This document shows positions 42,649 through 51,248 of a stretch of 64,000 nt of DNA, one piece after another (the stretch's first letter is position 1; the number at the start of each line of letters is the position of its first letter). The translations under genes were made by a program, and so were the position numbers. Location: the NCBI GenBank assembly GCA_025916135.1, contig CP104793.1:2728001-2792000 (forward strand), read 5' to 3'. Under the pieces are notes generated by a model. That model was not told where the DNA came from. It did not search any database and saw only the letters and a list, made by a program, of their open reading frames with translations. The DNA is from Rhodobacteraceae bacterium D3-12 (GTDB lineage Bacteria; Pseudomonadota; Alphaproteobacteria; Rhodobacterales; Rhodobacteraceae).

Positions 42649-44470
42649 ATGTGCGGGATCATCGGCGTTCTGGGCAATCACGAGGCGGCCCCCTTCTGGT
42701 CGAGGCGTTAAAACGCCTTGAATACCGCGGGTATGACAGCGCCGGGATCGCGACCCTGAACAACGGCACCCTTGCCCGCCGCCGGGCTGTGGGCAAGCTG
42801 GTGAACCTTTCGGATTTGCTGGTGGTTGATCCGCTGGCGGGCAAGGCTGGCATCGGCCACACCCGCTGGGCCACCCATGGCGCGCCCACGGTCGATAACG
42901 CCCACCCGCATCGCGCCGGCTCTGTTGCGGTGGTCCACAATGGCATCATCGAAAACTTTCGTGAGATCCGCACCGAGCTGGCCGCCAAAGGCATCGGATT
43001 TGTCACCGAAACCGATACCGAAACCATCGCCCTTCTGACCCAGCATTACCTGACCGAGGGGCTCTCGCCGCGTGATGCCGCCGCCAAAACCGTCTCGCGA
43101 CTGCACGGCGCCTATGCGCTCTGCTTTCTGTTTGACGGCGAAGACGACCTGCTGATTGCGGCCCGCCAAGGCTCGCCCTTGGCCATCGGCCACGGAGATG
43201 GCGAAATGTTCATCGGCTCGGACGCCATCGCGCTGGCGCCGATGACAAATCGGATCACCTATCTCGAAGAGGGCGACTTTACCGTCGTCACCCGCCAAAG
43301 CGTTGAAATATTTGACAAGACCGGCACCCGCACCAACCGCGAAATCCGCACGGTCAAGACCGAGTCGCCCGCGTCGACAAGGCCGGGCACAAGCACTTCA
43401 TGGCCAAGGAGATCGCCGAACAACCCGCCGTGATCGGCGCGGCGCTGGCGCAGTACCTGTCCGCTGACGGGCAGAGCATTACCCTGCCGGGGGCAGACAT
43501 TGACTTCACCGCGATCGACCGCCTCACCATGGTCGCTTGTGGCACGGCGTTTTACGCCTGTCTCACGGCGAAATACTGGTTCGAGCAAATCGTCGGCATC
43601 CCCGTCGATGTCGATATCGCGTCCGAGTTCCGCTACCGCGAACCGCCCATCCCGGCACGCACCGCCGCGCTCTTTGTCTCGCAATCGGGCGAAACCGCCG
43701 ACACGCTCGCGGCCTTGCGCTTTTGCAACGGGCGCGCTGCCACGATCCTCTCGGTGGTCAACGTCCCCGAAAGCTCGATCGCGCGCGAAAGCGATGTCGC
43801 CCTGCCCATCCATGCCGGCGCTGAAATCGGCGTCGCCTCGACCAAGGCGTTCACCTGCCAGCTCACCGTGTTGCTGCTGCTCGCGCTCAAGGCCGCCCAT
43901 GATCGCGGCGTGATGGACGCCGAAACACTGGCCGACCACCTGTCGCAATTGCGCGGCCTGCCCGCCGCCTTCAACACGGCTCTGCAAGACACCAGCGCCA
44001 TGGCCAATGCCGCGCAGCAATTGGCCGATGCCCGTGATGTGCTCTTTCTTGGGCGCGGATTGATGTATCCGCTCGCGCTGGAAGGCGCGCTGAAACTGAA
44101 AGAAATCAGCTATATACACGCCGAAGCTTATGCTTCAGGCGAGCTCAAGCACGGCCCCATCGCCTTGATCGACACCCAAGTCCCGGTGGTCGTCATGGCC
44201 CCGCGCGACGGCTTGTTCGACAAGACCACCTCGAACATGCAAGAGGTCATCGCCCGCGGTGGCAAGGTCATCCTGATCACCGACAAAGCGGGGGCGGGCG
44301 AAGCCTCGGGCGACGCTTGGATCACCCTCGTGATGCCGCAAATTTCCGATGTGCTCGCGCCCATCCTCTATGCCCTGCCGGCACAGCTTCTGGCCTATCA
44401 CACCGCCGTCGCCAAAGGCACCGACGTCGACCAACCCCGCAACCTCGCTAAATCGGTGACCGTAGAATGA
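42649..44470 (+). CDS. glmS: glutamine-fructose-6-phosphate aminotransferase, two frameshifts as given
   Basis: The enzyme makes glucosamine-6-phosphate from fructose-6-phosphate and glutamine. ATG 42649 directly follows the glmU stop and gives MCGIIGVLGNHEAA, with the Cys2 nucleophile. One C is missing in the run 42689-42693, after which VEALKRLEYRGYDSAGIA continues in another frame. A second missing base at about 43366 separates REIRTVKTES from ARVDKAGHKHFMAKEIAEQP, the start of the SIS isomerase half. SIS motifs VACGTAFYACLTAKYWFE, SQSGETADTLAAL and SYIHAEAYASGELKHGP are intact. Restoring both bases gives 607 residues, equal to E. coli GlmS (609). Because the gene is normally essential, the breaks are probably sequence errors. 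Confidence 0.92.
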
Positions 44471-45144
44471 CGCTTGATGACGCCCTCGCCGCCCTGCATG
44501 CCCATATCGAACCCGGCCGCGCCGAGGGGCAGGCAAAATATCACAAGCAAACCCGCGTCGTTCTGGGTATCCCCAACCCGGCGCTGAACGCGCTGACCCA
44601 ATCCTGGCGTCAAACTCTTGAGGTCGAGGCGCGAACCGCCCTCGCCCGCGATCTGTGGAACAGCGATATTTTCGAGGCCCGCATCGCCGCCGCCAAATTG
44701 CTGACCCAAGCCCGCCTGCGCCCCGACCAAGGCGCGTGGGAGCTGATCCAAAGCTGGGTGCCGCAATTTGACAGCTGGGCCATCGCCGATCACGCCTGCA
44801 TGGCCGGTCAGAAGCGCCTGCTCGCCGATCCCGCACGCATTGACACGGTCGAAGGCTGGACCAAGTCCGAGCACATGTGGACCCGCCGAGCAGCGCTCGT
44901 CATCACCCTGCCGTGGACAAAACAGAACCACCCAAAAGCGGCAGACCTCGCCATCCGAGACCGGGTGCTGGGATGGGCCGCCGGTTACGTCGATGACCCG
45001 GACTGGTTCATTCAAAAGTCGGTGTCTTGGTGGCTACGCGACCTCTCCAAACACGACCCCGCGCGCACCGTTGCCTTTCTCGACACCTATGGCGCGCGAA
45101 TGAAACCCTTCGCCCGCAAAGACGCCGCTCGCAAACTGCCCTAA
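44467..45144 (+). CDS. DNA alkylation repair protein (AlkD-like HEAT-repeat family)
   Basis: The 225-residue protein matches the AlkD family of HEAT-repeat DNA glycosylase-like proteins. Helical pairs include ALARDLWNSDIFEARIAAAKLL and the region DSWAIADHACMAGQ with the Trp and Asp expected near the DNA-binding cleft, then WTRRAALVITLPW and WFIQKSVSWWLRDLSKHDP. ATG 44467 overlaps the glmS stop. AlkD excises N3- and N7-alkylated bases; the exact substrate here is inferred. Confidence 0.85.
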   Translation: MTLDDALAALHAHIEPGRAEGQAKYHKQTRVVLGIPNPALNALTQSWRQTLEVEARTALARDLWNSDIFEARIAAAKLLTQARLRPDQGAWELIQSWVPQFDSWAIADHACMAGQKRLLADPARIDTVEGWTKSEHMWTRRAALVITLPWTKQNHPKAADLAIRDRVLGWAAGYVDDPDWFIQKSVSWWLRDLSKHDPARTVAFLDTYGARMKPFARKDAARKLP

Positions 45145-45148
45145 CGGG

Positions 45149-45264
45149 CCGTTTTTCGTCACGAAAAACGGTCAAAAATCCTTCGAGGATTTTCACCGCC
45201 CACCCGCAGCCGTATCACCCAAAATTTCTCAAAGAAATTTTGACCGAATTCCGCGACGGAATTC
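45149..45264. repeat. array of four perfect hairpins with 3-base loops
   Basis: Four hairpins follow one another: CCGTTTTTCG-TCA-CGAAAAACGG (45149-45171), AAAATCCT-TCG-AGGATTTT (45175-45193), AAAATTTCT-CAA-AGAAATTTT (45221-45241) and GAATTCCG-CGA-CGGAATTC (45246-45264). All stems are perfect (8-10 bp) and all loops are 3 bases. No gene lies in 45145-45407. The first may end the glmU-glmS-alkD transcript, but the rest need another explanation. Confidence 0.8.
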
Positions 45265-45407
45265 GCCCACCGCGCGCTGCATTAACTGAATCCGCCGTTA
45301 ACCTTTTGCGCCACAACCGGCAGCCGGGAGTCAGCCGGATGTCAGCCGAGAGTCACCCCCCTGACCGCATGCATGCTTCGCGCCATTAACCCGCCTGAAC
45401 GGCGCGT

Positions 45408-45910
45408 TTACTCGCTGTAAACATCCACTTCCGGCAATTCGGTCAACGGCGCTTCAATGACCCTGAGCGCGGCCAATGACATACGGCTTCCCGCCGTCGC
45501 TGGCCCCTCGATCGGGATCAACTCCAATTGCACCGCTTTGCCATTCGCCGGATACACCACCCGCCCCTTGGAAGGCTTTGAAACCAATGGCGTTTTTATC
45601 CAGATCCCCGGATCGCTCGGATCGCCCAACGACGCGACGGTGCGCCCCAGCAACTTGCCCTGCCCGCTGCTCTGCGCCTTTTTGGCGGCGGCCTCGGCGG
45701 CTTGCTTTTCTTGCGTTGTCGTGGTGTCAAACTGCGCCACGGTGCGCGCTCCGGCGGGCGGCTTCGCCGCGCCTCCCCCGCTGGCCGGGCCACCGGGCGC
45801 ACTTGTCCCGCCCCGTCCAAAACCGGGCTATCCGTTTGACTTTTCTGCATAACCCCCGCGCATCCCGCAAGGGTCACCAACACCGTCATCGCACCAATCT
45901 CATGTTTCAT
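45408..45910 (-). CDS. lipoprotein of unknown function, frameshifted as given
   Basis: The gene reads as a 167-residue lipoprotein. From ATG 45910 the signal sequence ends in a lipobox (VTLAGC, cysteine at about residue 17). A Pro/Ala/Arg-rich linker follows. One G is missing in the run at 45775-45779 (plus-strand CCCCC); restoring it gives GGAAKPPAGARTVAQFDTTT and continues to the stop at 45408. The C-terminal region after ASLGDPSDPGIWIKTPLV looks folded, with LELIPIEGPATAGSRMSLAAL. I do not recognise the family. It is divergent from moaA. Confidence 0.7.
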
Positions 45911-45999
45911 GCCCCCAACCTATGCCCTTCTTGTGGCGCTATCAATCTCTCTTGAGCCCCCTTGCGCGACCCTTCGCCGGAGCCTAGTCTCGCGGGATC

Positions 46000-47007
46000 A
46001 TGACAGCACCCCTGATCGACCCATTCCAGCGCCCGATTTCATACCTTCGCCTCTCGGTGACGGACCGTTGCGATTTCCGCTGCACCTATTGCATGTCGGA
46101 AAACATGACATTCCTGCCCAAACGCGACCTGCTCACCCTCGAAGAGCTTGACCGCCTCAGCAGCGCGTTCATCCGCCTTGGCGTTGAAAAACTGCGCATC
46201 ACCGGCGGTGAACCCTTGGTGCGCCGGGGCATCATGTCCTACTTTCAATCCATGTCGCGCCACCTTGAAAGCGGCGCGCTGAAAGAGCTGACGCTGACCA
46301 CCAATGGCAGCCAATTGCACCGCTTTGCCAAGGACTTGGCAAGCGCAGGCGTGCGCCGCGTCAACATCTCGCTCGACACGCTCGACCCCGAAAAATTCGC
46401 CCGCATCACCCGCTGGGGCAAGCTTGAAAACGTCATCCGCGGCATCGACGCCGCTCAGGACGCCGGCCTGCGTGTCAAGCTGAACGCCGTCGCGCTCAAG
46501 GGCTTTAATGAGGATGAGTTGGTCTCGATCACCCAATGGTGCGCCTCACGCGATATGGATCTCACGTGGATCGAGGTGATGCCGATGGGCGAAGACATCG
46601 GCGCCGACGACCGCCTCGGCCAATACTGGCCGCTCGAGGATCTGCGCAAGACGCTGTCGAATCACTACACGCTGACCGACCTTGCCGAACGCACCGGCGG
46701 CCCCGCCCGCTATGTTAAGCTTGAGGAAACCGGTCAGAAGATAGGCTTCATCACGCCGCTAACGCATAATTTCTGCGAAAGCTGCAATCGTGTCCGCCTG
46801 ACCTGCACCGGAGAGCTTTACATGTGCCTCGGACAAGAAGACATGGCCGACCTGCGCGCGCCTCTGCGGGCTTCGGAAACCGACGTGCCCCTCGAAGACG
46901 CGATTCGCGCCGCGATCGAGCGCAAGCCAAAGGGCCACGATTTCGACTATTCGCGCCAGAACGTCGCCGGCACCATGACCCGCCACATGAGCCACACTGG
47001 CGGCTAG
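46000..47007 (+). CDS. moaA: GTP 3',8-cyclase MoaA
   Basis: The 335-residue radical SAM enzyme catalyses the first step of molybdenum cofactor synthesis with MoaC. The N-terminal cluster motif is [11 protein letters not shown] (Cys-x3-Cys-x2-Cys) and the second cluster is bound by [11 protein letters not shown] plus a later Cys. The usual MoaA end is GG; this protein ends HMSHTGG, as expected. The gene ends at a bidirectional terminator. No other moa gene is nearby. Confidence 0.95.
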   Translation: MTAPLIDPFQRPISYLRLSVTDRCDFRCTYCMSENMTFLPKRDLLTLEELDRLSSAFIRLGVEKLRITGGEPLVRRGIMSYFQSMSRHLESGALKELTLTTNGSQLHRFAKDLASAGVRRVNISLDTLDPEKFARITRWGKLENVIRGIDAAQDAGLRVKLNAVALKGFNEDELVSITQWCASRDMDLTWIEVMPMGEDIGADDRLGQYWPLEDLRKTLSNHYTLTDLAERTGGPARYVKLEETGQKIGFITPLTHNFCESCNRVRLTCTGELYMCLGQEDMADLRAPLRASETDVPLEDAIRAAIERKPKGHDFDYSRQNVAGTMTRHMSHTGG

Positions 47008-47040
47008 AACGCTCCGCTACTGCCCCTTGAAATTCGGATA

Positions 47041-47079
47041 AAAAATGCCGCCTCAGGCTTGACCCAAGGCGGCTTTTTT
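47041..47079. terminator. bidirectional terminator between moaA and the M20 gene
   Basis: GCCGCCT (47047-47053) pairs with AGGCGGC (47067-47073), followed on the plus strand by TTTTTT. On the minus strand the same stem is followed by ATTTTTTA. It serves both convergent genes. Confidence 0.85.
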
Positions 47080-47097
47080 CAACGCAAAACCAGAAAC

Positions 47098-48260
47098 TTA
47101 TGCCGCCGGCATCCGCTTCTCGACAACCTCGGCATACCACGAAGACCCGGCGGGAATCGCCTCGTCGTTAAAGTTATACTTCGGATGGTGCACCATCGCC
47201 GTGTCACCATTCCCGACAAGGATGTAAGCTCCCGGACGTTCTTCCAGCATAAAGGCGAAATCTTCCCCCCCATGACAAGCGGCGCTTCCTCGCATCCGCC
47301 GGAAATGGACTTGGCCACCTCGACGGCAAACTCGGTCTGCTCGCTGTGGTTCGCCATCACCGGATAGTTACGGTTATAATCGACCGTAACGCTGCCGCCG
47401 AATGTCGTCGCAATCCCTTGGCAAATCTCGTTGATCCGCTTCTCGGCAAGGTCGCGCATCTCGGCGCTCATTGTCCGCACTGTGCCCTTCAACTGCACGG
47501 TCTGCGGGATCACGTTATAGGCTTTCGATCCGGTCTCGAAGGAGGTCACCGAAACGACAACCCTGTCGATCGGATCGGCATTCCGGCTGGCAATTGTCTG
47601 CAACGCCAACACCGCCTGAGAGGCCATGACCGTGGTGTCGATGGTTTCATGCGGCTTGGCGGCATGACCGCCCAACCCTACGAAATCAATGGTGAAAAGG
47701 TCCGTGGCGGCAAAAAATGCACCGTCCCGGATGGAAAATGCGCCCACTGGCTTACCAGGCCAATTGTGCATCCCGTACACCTCGTCGATGCCGAATTTCT
47801 CCATCATGCCGTCGTCGCACATTTCCTTGCCACCGCCGCCGCCTTCTTCGGCGGGCTGGAAGATCATCACTGCTGTCCCGTCAAAGTTCCGCGTTTCAGA
47901 AAGGTACTTCGCCGCACCTAGCAGCATCGCAGTATGCCCGTCATGGCCACAGGCATGCATCGCGCCCGGCGTCTTGGACGCGTACTCCACCCCGGTGTCC
48001 TCATGGATCGGCAATGCATCCATATCCGCGCGCAGCCCGATCACCTTGCCGGACGCATCCGACTTGCCCTTGATCACGCCAACAACGCCGGTGCGCCCGA
48101 TCCCCGTAACCACCTCATCACAGCCGAATTCCTTGAGCTTCTCTGCCACCAAAGCGCTGGTGCGGTGGGTTTCAAACAGGATTTCGGGGTGCTCGTGAAT
48201 GTCGCGCCGCCAGGCGGTGATTTCATCGTGCAATTCTGCCAATCGGTTCTTTACGGGCAT
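47098..48260 (-). CDS. M20 family amidohydrolase/aminoacylase, frameshifted near the 3' end
   Basis: The gene reads as a 387-residue M20 zinc peptidase of the hippurate hydrolase/aminoacylase group. It carries LRADMDALPIHED, GAMHACGHDGHTAMLLG and FQPAEEGGGG with metal-binding and catalytic residues. At the 7-base C run 47265-47271 one base is missing; the true end continues as GGEDFAFMLEERPGAYI to EKRMPAA at 47098, while the sequence as given runs out of frame to 47079. It lies 27 bases after a close paralogue (47% or more of motifs shared by eye), in an operon headed by argE. Confidence 0.88.
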
Positions 48261-48287
48261 GATCAGTCCTCTCGCTTCATATGGGTT

Positions 48288-49460
48288 TTAGTCCAGCGGC
48301 ATCCGCGTCTCGGCCATTTCAACAAACCAACTCGCCCCATAAGGGATCGTCGCGTCGTTGAACTCATAAGCAGGGTTGTGCAGATCGGCGCTGTCTCCGT
48401 TGCCAACAAACAGGTAAGCGCCGGGACGTGCAAGAAGCATCTCGGCAAAATCCTCGCCGCCCATCGACGGCTCGATGTCGCGGTGGGCAACGCCGCAGAC
48501 CGCTTCGGCCACTTGCGCGGCCAACTCCGCTTCCTTGGCGTGGTTGACCAAAGGCGGCGGGCCGGGCAAATGCACCACCTCTGCCTCGGCGCCATAGGCC
48601 TCTGCCGTGGATGTGACCAACTGCTCAATCCGCGCTTTCACCTTGGCCTCCGTGGCTTGATCAAACGTGCGCACTGTGCCTCGCAACCGCACAGTGTCAG
48701 GGATCACGTTGTAGGTGTCCGTCTCGGTGCGAAAGCCACAAACAGACACCACAACATGGTTCAGCGGGTCGATATTGCGCGACGCAATCGACTGTAATGC
48801 CACCACAATCTGCGCCGCAACCAAGGTGGTATCGATCCCCTTATGCGGCATCGCGCCATGCCCGCCCTTGCCCCGCACGCTCACTTCAAACTTGCCCGGT
48901 GACGCCATCTGTGGCCCGGCGCGCACGGCAAATTCGCCCACCGGCAAACCCGGCCAATTGTGCATGCCATAAACTTCCTCAACACCCCAGCGGTCCATCA
49001 ACCCGTCTTCGATCATGGCCAGCGCCCCGCCGCCACCCTCTTCGGCGGGCTGAAAGGCCAACACCACGGTGCCTGCGAAATTGCGCGTCTCGGCCAAATA
49101 TTTCGCGGCCCCCAACAGCATCGCAGTATGCCCGTCATGGCCACAGGCGTGCATCTTGCCCGGAACGGTCGACGCATGCGCAACCCCCGACGCCTCGTTG
49201 ATCGGCAGCGCATCCATATCCGCGCGAAAGCCCAAGACCCGGCCCGCGCCCTCGCCTTTGCCCTTGCCACGGATCACCCCGACAACCCCGGTCTGGCCAA
49301 AGCCGCGCACCACCTCGTCACAGCCGAACTCTTCCAGCTTCCCGGCCACGAACGCGCCGGTTTCATGCTCTTCAAATCGCAATTCGGGATGGGCATGCAA
49401 ATGTCGTCGCCACCCTGATACTTCGTCCTGCATCTCGGCAAATCGGTTGCGCACCGGCAT
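48288..49460 (-). CDS. M20 family amidohydrolase/aminoacylase
   Basis: This intact 390-residue paralogue of the downstream gene begins MPVRNRFAEMQDEVSGWRRH, almost the same as its neighbour's start. It has the M20 motifs FRADMDALPINEASG, KMHACGHDGHTAMLLGAAKY and FQPAEEGGGGAL, and ends with SMGGEDFAEMLLARPGAYLF as in the family. It probably hydrolyses N-acyl amino acids. The start follows AAGGATAAACC, 4 bases after the argE stop, so it is co-transcribed. The pair looks like a tandem duplication. Confidence 0.9.
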   Translation of the reverse strand: MPVRNRFAEMQDEVSGWRRHLHAHPELRFEEHETGAFVAGKLEEFGCDEVVRGFGQTGVVGVIRGKGKGEGAGRVLGFRADMDALPINEASGVAHASTVPGKMHACGHDGHTAMLLGAAKYLAETRNFAGTVVLAFQPAEEGGGGALAMIEDGLMDRWGVEEVYGMHNWPGLPVGEFAVRAGPQMASPGKFEVSVRGKGGHGAMPHKGIDTTLVAAQIVVALQSIASRNIDPLNHVVVSVCGFRTETDTYNVIPDTVRLRGTVRTFDQATEAKVKARIEQLVTSTAEAYGAEAEVVHLPGPPPLVNHAKEAELAAQVAEAVCGVAHRDIEPSMGGEDFAEMLLARPGAYLFVGNGDSADLHNPAYEFNDATIPYGASWFVEMAETRMPLD

Positions 49461-49464
49461 TGGT

Positions 49465-50628
49465 TTATCCTTCCTTCAGGGTCTCAAGCAGGCGCTCCAT
49501 GAAACGATGCCCCGCATTGAATTGTGCAACAGTTATAAACTCGTCCGGCTGATGCGCCTGCTCAATATTGCCCGGCCCGCAGATCACAGCGGAGTAGCCC
49601 GCCTCCTGAAACTGCCCCGCTTCGGTGCCATAGCTGACCACATGGCTGGCGTTGTCTCCGGTTATGCGCCGCACCAGCGCCTCGGCCTCGCTCTCGGCTT
49701 CGGGCTTCAACCCCGGAACATCAAAGAGTTCATCAACTTCGATGCGCGCACTTGGGTGGACCGCCTGCATTTCGGCCTCGACCCGGCGCACCTCTTCGTC
49801 GTAACGCGCGCGCCACATGTCGCCGCTTTCGCTGGGCACCATGCGAAAGCCCATGACGAATTCACAATCCTTGGCGGTGATGTTGTTCGCCGTGCCCCCG
49901 GTGACCGTGCCGACATGGGCGTTGGTCCATGGCGGCTCAAACTGGGCGGCCATCGCATCGGGCGTTTTGGCCATGTTCTCTTGGTTCACCTTGTTGGCCC
50001 AATCAATCAACCGCGCGCCCTGCATCACGGCGCTCACCCCGGTGTGGGCAATGCTCGAATGCACCTCGAAGCCGACAACCCGCGTGGCAAGACCAATGCC
50101 GCCCTTGTGGCCGGTGACCGCCTGCATCATCGACGGCTCGCCCACAATCACCGCGCTCGCCTTGGGGAGCGGCCCCTGCATTGCGCGGATCATCGGCGGC
50201 GCGCCGGTACAGCCCACCTCCTCGTCAAAGCTCAGCGCGATCTGCAAAGGCCGCACCACGCCGCTTTTCTTCGCCTCGACCAAGGCCCAAAGCGCCAGCG
50301 CGTCAAACCCTTTCATATCACAGCAACCACGCCCGAAATATTTGCCGTCCCGCTCAACCACCGTGAACGGATCGCTGGTCCATGGCTGGCCATCCACCGG
50401 CACAACATCGGTATGCCCCGACAGAATCACGCCGCCTTCGACCTCGGGGCCGACATGGGCGAACAAAGCGGCCTGCGCGTTATCCTCTCGGTAATACCTA
50501 TGACAGATGATGCCATGGCCGGTCAGATACGCTTCAACCCAATCCACAAGCGGCAGGTTGGAGTCGCGGCTGACCGTGGGAAAGCTGACCAGCTTTTCCA
50601 TTATTTCATATGGGGTGAGTGTTTGCAT
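49465..50628 (-). CDS. argE: acetylornithine deacetylase (ArgE-type M20 peptidase)
   Basis: The 387-residue protein is of the ArgE/DapE subgroup that deacetylates N-acetylornithine in arginine synthesis. Metal site motifs are LSGHTDVVPVDGQPW and GRGCCDMKGFDALALW; the catalytic acidic pair is in LSFDEEVGCTGAP. Downstream, GTEAGQFQEAGYSAVICGPG and the closing AHQPDEFI are typical of ArgE. ATG 50628 is preferred with AGGGAC upstream; a TTG at 50664 is in frame. It leads the argE-M20-M20 operon, so a catabolic role in acyl amino acid use is also possible. Confidence 0.88.
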   Translation of the reverse strand: MQTLTPYEIMEKLVSFPTVSRDSNLPLVDWVEAYLTGHGIICHRYYREDNAQAALFAHVGPEVEGGVILSGHTDVVPVDGQPWTSDPFTVVERDGKYFGRGCCDMKGFDALALWALVEAKKSGVVRPLQIALSFDEEVGCTGAPPMIRAMQGPLPKASAVIVGEPSMMQAVTGHKGGIGLATRVVGFEVHSSIAHTGVSAVMQGARLIDWANKVNQENMAKTPDAMAAQFEPPWTNAHVGTVTGGTANNITAKDCEFVMGFRMVPSESGDMWRARYDEEVRRVEAEMQAVHPSARIEVDELFDVPGLKPEAESEAEALVRRITGDNASHVVSYGTEAGQFQEAGYSAVICGPGNIEQAHQPDEFITVAQFNAGHRFMERLLETLKEG

Positions 50629-50770
50629 GCTTGCGCGTCCCTGTTCGTCTGTCCCTTGGGACAAAAGATGCGCATAAAGTCACGCGTCTATCGCGAACAT
50701 GCAACCGCAATCGCATCGTCTGCGGCCTGCCCCGCCGTCACCGCTGCGTTATGCGGCACCGGCGCAAAAC

Positions 50771-50804
50771 GAAAAACCCCCGCAGGCCTGCGCCAACGGG
50801 GGTT
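50771..50804 (-). terminator. terminator of the small secreted protein gene
   Basis: On the minus strand AACCCCCG pairs with CGGGGGTT (plus positions 50797-50804 and 50775-50782) around a 14-base loop and is followed by a T-run (plus AAAAA at 50772-50776). Confidence 0.8.
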
Positions 50805-50830
50805 CACATTTTCAAAGCTGAACGCTTGGC

Positions 50831-51031
50831 TCAGGAATCGTCGGTCGTGGTGATAACGATCGCCAGAGCAACAGCAGCAACAGCCGCAACACCAGCACCA
50901 GCCGCGCCCAGGCCAAGACCACCTTGGGTCGAAACGAACGGGTCAGATGTGGTTTTGGTTTTGTCATCAGCCAGCGCCGGAGCAGTAGCGACAACGCTTG
51001 CAAGAAGTGCAGCAACAGCAATTTTCTTCAT
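50831..51031 (-). CDS. small exported hydrophobic protein, hypothetical
   Basis: The 66-residue product has a signal peptide (MKKIAVAALLASVVATAPALA, cleaved before DDKTKT) and then a short acidic segment with DPFVSTQGGLGLG, ending in a Gly/Ala/Val-rich helix (AAVAAVALAIVITTTDDS). It is probably a single-pass membrane or secreted peptide. I do not recognise a function. GGAAAGGACATCC lies before ATG 51031. The gene is monocistronic with its own terminator, which suggests a well expressed transcript. Confidence 0.75.
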   Translation of the reverse strand: MKKIAVAALLASVVATAPALADDKTKTTSDPFVSTQGGLGLGAAGAGVAAVAAVALAIVITTTDDS

Positions 51032-51248
51032 TGGATGTCCTTTCCTATACCATACTATACATGCGCAAACATCCCATAGGATCGAACACACATACAAATC
51101 AGCCCTTAAAATAACACAATAATGACGATTTGCAATCAACGATCTGACGCGCGCGCCAATCGGCAAAAACCTGTCGCTCAATAATTCATCGGGTGCCGAG
51201 TTTAGAAGTCGCCGACAGCTTCCCTCGGCGCATTGCCTGAACCCCGGA
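51032..51248. other. intergenic region between the ABC ATPase end and the small protein gene
   Basis: About 217 bases that should hold the promoter of the small protein. It is AT-rich near 51040-51130. No gene or strong hairpin is seen. Confidence 0.4.

Noticed and set aside
41209-42681. A 490-residue minus-strand open frame across glmU
   Set aside because: GlmU is certain from its domains; the reverse frame is Gly/His/Asp-rich and lacks a start site.
42685-43370. Programmed frameshifting or a split two-gene form of glmS
   Set aside because: No slippery heptamer or following structure was recognised, two sites would be needed, and the same kind of defect occurs in nine unrelated genes.
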